A program made the translations under genes and the position numbers. Below are positions 63,429-64,000 of a stretch of DNA of 64,000 bases, piece by piece. The notes beneath the pieces were generated by a model. It searched no databases. It worked only from the letters and a program-made list of their open reading frames with translations, and had not been told where the DNA came from. Origin of the DNA: Acidovorax sp. 69. Lineage in GTDB: Bacteria; Pseudomonadota; Gammaproteobacteria; Burkholderiales; Burkholderiaceae_C. Location of the stretch: the NCBI RefSeq assembly GCF_002797445.1, contig NZ_PGEP01000001.1:1177001-1241000 (forward strand), read 5' to 3'. Every line of letters begins with the position of its first letter. Positions within the stretch are counted from its first letter, which is position 1.

Positions 63429-64000
63429 ATGTTGCTTACCAAGAAGTCTTCCCAGGCTGTGCAGGCGTCGTCGTCTGCCTCGCCTTTTGTTCATAGCCTG
63501 CGCCGTGGCCTGTCACAAGCCCTGCCCACGATGGACCGGCGCTCCTTTCTGCGCCGCTCCGGCCTGGGTGTGGGAGTGGGCATTGCTGCGTCGCAGCTCG
63601 CGCTGGTCAAAAAATCCAACGCTGCCGAAGGTGCCAAGGTCGGCCTCGGCGACAGCAAGATCGAAGTGCGCCGCACCGTGTGCACCCACTGCTCGGTGGG
63701 CTGTGCAGTGGATGCTGTGGTTGAGAACGGTGTGTGGGTGCGCCAGGAGGCGGTGTTTGACTCGCCCATCAACCTGGGCGCCCACTGCGCCAAGGGTGCG
63801 GCTCTGCGCGAGCACGGCCATGGCGAGTACCGACTGCGCTACCCCATGAAGCTCGTCAACGGCAAGTACGAGCGCATCAGCTGGGACACGGCCCTGAACG
63901 AGATCACGGCCAAGATGCAGGAGCTGCGCAAGGCCAGCGGCCCTGACAGCGTGTATTTTGTGGGCTCGTCCAAACACAACAACGAGCAGGCTTACCTGCT
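63429..64000 (+). CDS. Tat-exported formate dehydrogenase alpha subunit, truncated at window edge
   Basis: The first 190 codons of a molybdopterin formate dehydrogenase are visible. ATG 63429 lies 14 bases after the Tat small-protein stop. A twin-arginine signal is seen at RRSFLRRSGLGVG (R37-R38). The [4Fe-4S] domain starts TVCTHCSVGCAVDAVVENGV and NLGAHCAKGAALREHGHGEY. The downstream catalytic part, including the Cys or selenocysteine ligand, is outside the window, so the metal-ligand type cannot be given. The mature enzyme should be periplasmic, unlike the cytosolic one at 54173-58974. Confidence 0.92.
   Translation, partial: MLLTKKSSQAVQASSSASPFVHSLRRGLSQALPTMDRRSFLRRSGLGVGVGIAASQLALVKKSNAAEGAKVGLGDSKIEVRRTVCTHCSVGCAVDAVVENGVWVRQEAVFDSPINLGAHCAKGAALREHGHGEYRLRYPMKLVNGKYERISWDTALNEITAKMQELRKASGPDSVYFVGSSKHNNEQAYL

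Overview
The window is one high-GC, gene-dense chromosomal segment of a betaproteobacterium, most likely a Comamonadaceae member close to Acidovorax. This is inferred from the protein sequences (LysR/LysA pair, SecB-GrxC-rhodanese-GpmA-CtpA-MoeB order, DUF3460 next to scpA, DUF3305/DUF3306 next to formate dehydrogenase) and from two dispersed repeat families. No phage, IS element, tRNA, rRNA or CRISPR array was seen. The window opens inside a GGDEF/EAL gene and closes inside a formate dehydrogenase gene.

Layout. 1-7.8 kb: a membrane PAS-GGDEF-EAL sensor, ftsY, a catalytic plus non-catalytic M16 peptidase pair, rsmD and coaD. 7.8-16.1 kb: lysR/lysA divergent pair, a tiny membrane peptide, gpsA, secB, grxC, rhodanese, gpmA, ctpA and a MoeB/ThiF-type enzyme. 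16.2-18.9 kb: an orphan receiver protein and a divergent LuxR-type regulator / CHASE3 kinase pair. 19.2-20.4 kb: three small envelope-stress-type proteins. 20.5-30.2 kb: a zinc peptidase, an alpha-E protein, a frameshifted transglutaminase-like protein, a circularly permuted ATP-grasp/alpha-E fusion and a giant transglutaminase-DUF2126 protein. This looks like a peptide-ligation/hydrolysis system of unknown substrate. 30.4-44.8 kb: a cofactor-biosynthesis island (panC, panB, nadC, nadA, pabBC, a tautomerase, bioF, bioD, bioA, panD, queD, queE, nadB) followed by scpA. The minus-strand nadB-to-bioF run is tightly packed, with several ATGA start/stop overlaps. 44.8-53 kb: DUF3460, a BamE-like lipoprotein, a YitT-type membrane protein, a small lipoprotein, metG, a ParA-like ATPase, a patatin-like protein, a membrane Mrr-like protein and apbC. 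53-64 kb: a LysR regulator followed by two different formate dehydrogenase systems. The first is a cytosolic NAD-linked two-subunit enzyme with a fused NuoE/NuoF-type subunit. The second is a Tat-exported enzyme with DUF3305, DUF3306, a polyferredoxin, a TorD-like chaperone and a Tat-signal small subunit.

The most notable pattern not explained by genes is a dispersed imperfect-palindrome repeat of about 50 bp (core AGCGCTT...AAGCGCT). I find about eleven copies in 64 kb. Roughly half lie inside coding sequences (M16 signal peptide, gpsA, ATP-grasp N-terminus, metG linker, both cytosolic formate dehydrogenase subunits), in frame and mostly in the same reading phase; one more supplies the pabBC start. 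A second GC-rich repeat sits at the 3' ends of three minus-strand genes. Three places look like single-base deletions in C/G homopolymers: the orphan receiver tail, the short transglutaminase gene and the alpha/beta-hydrolase start. They may be sequence errors or real frameshifts.
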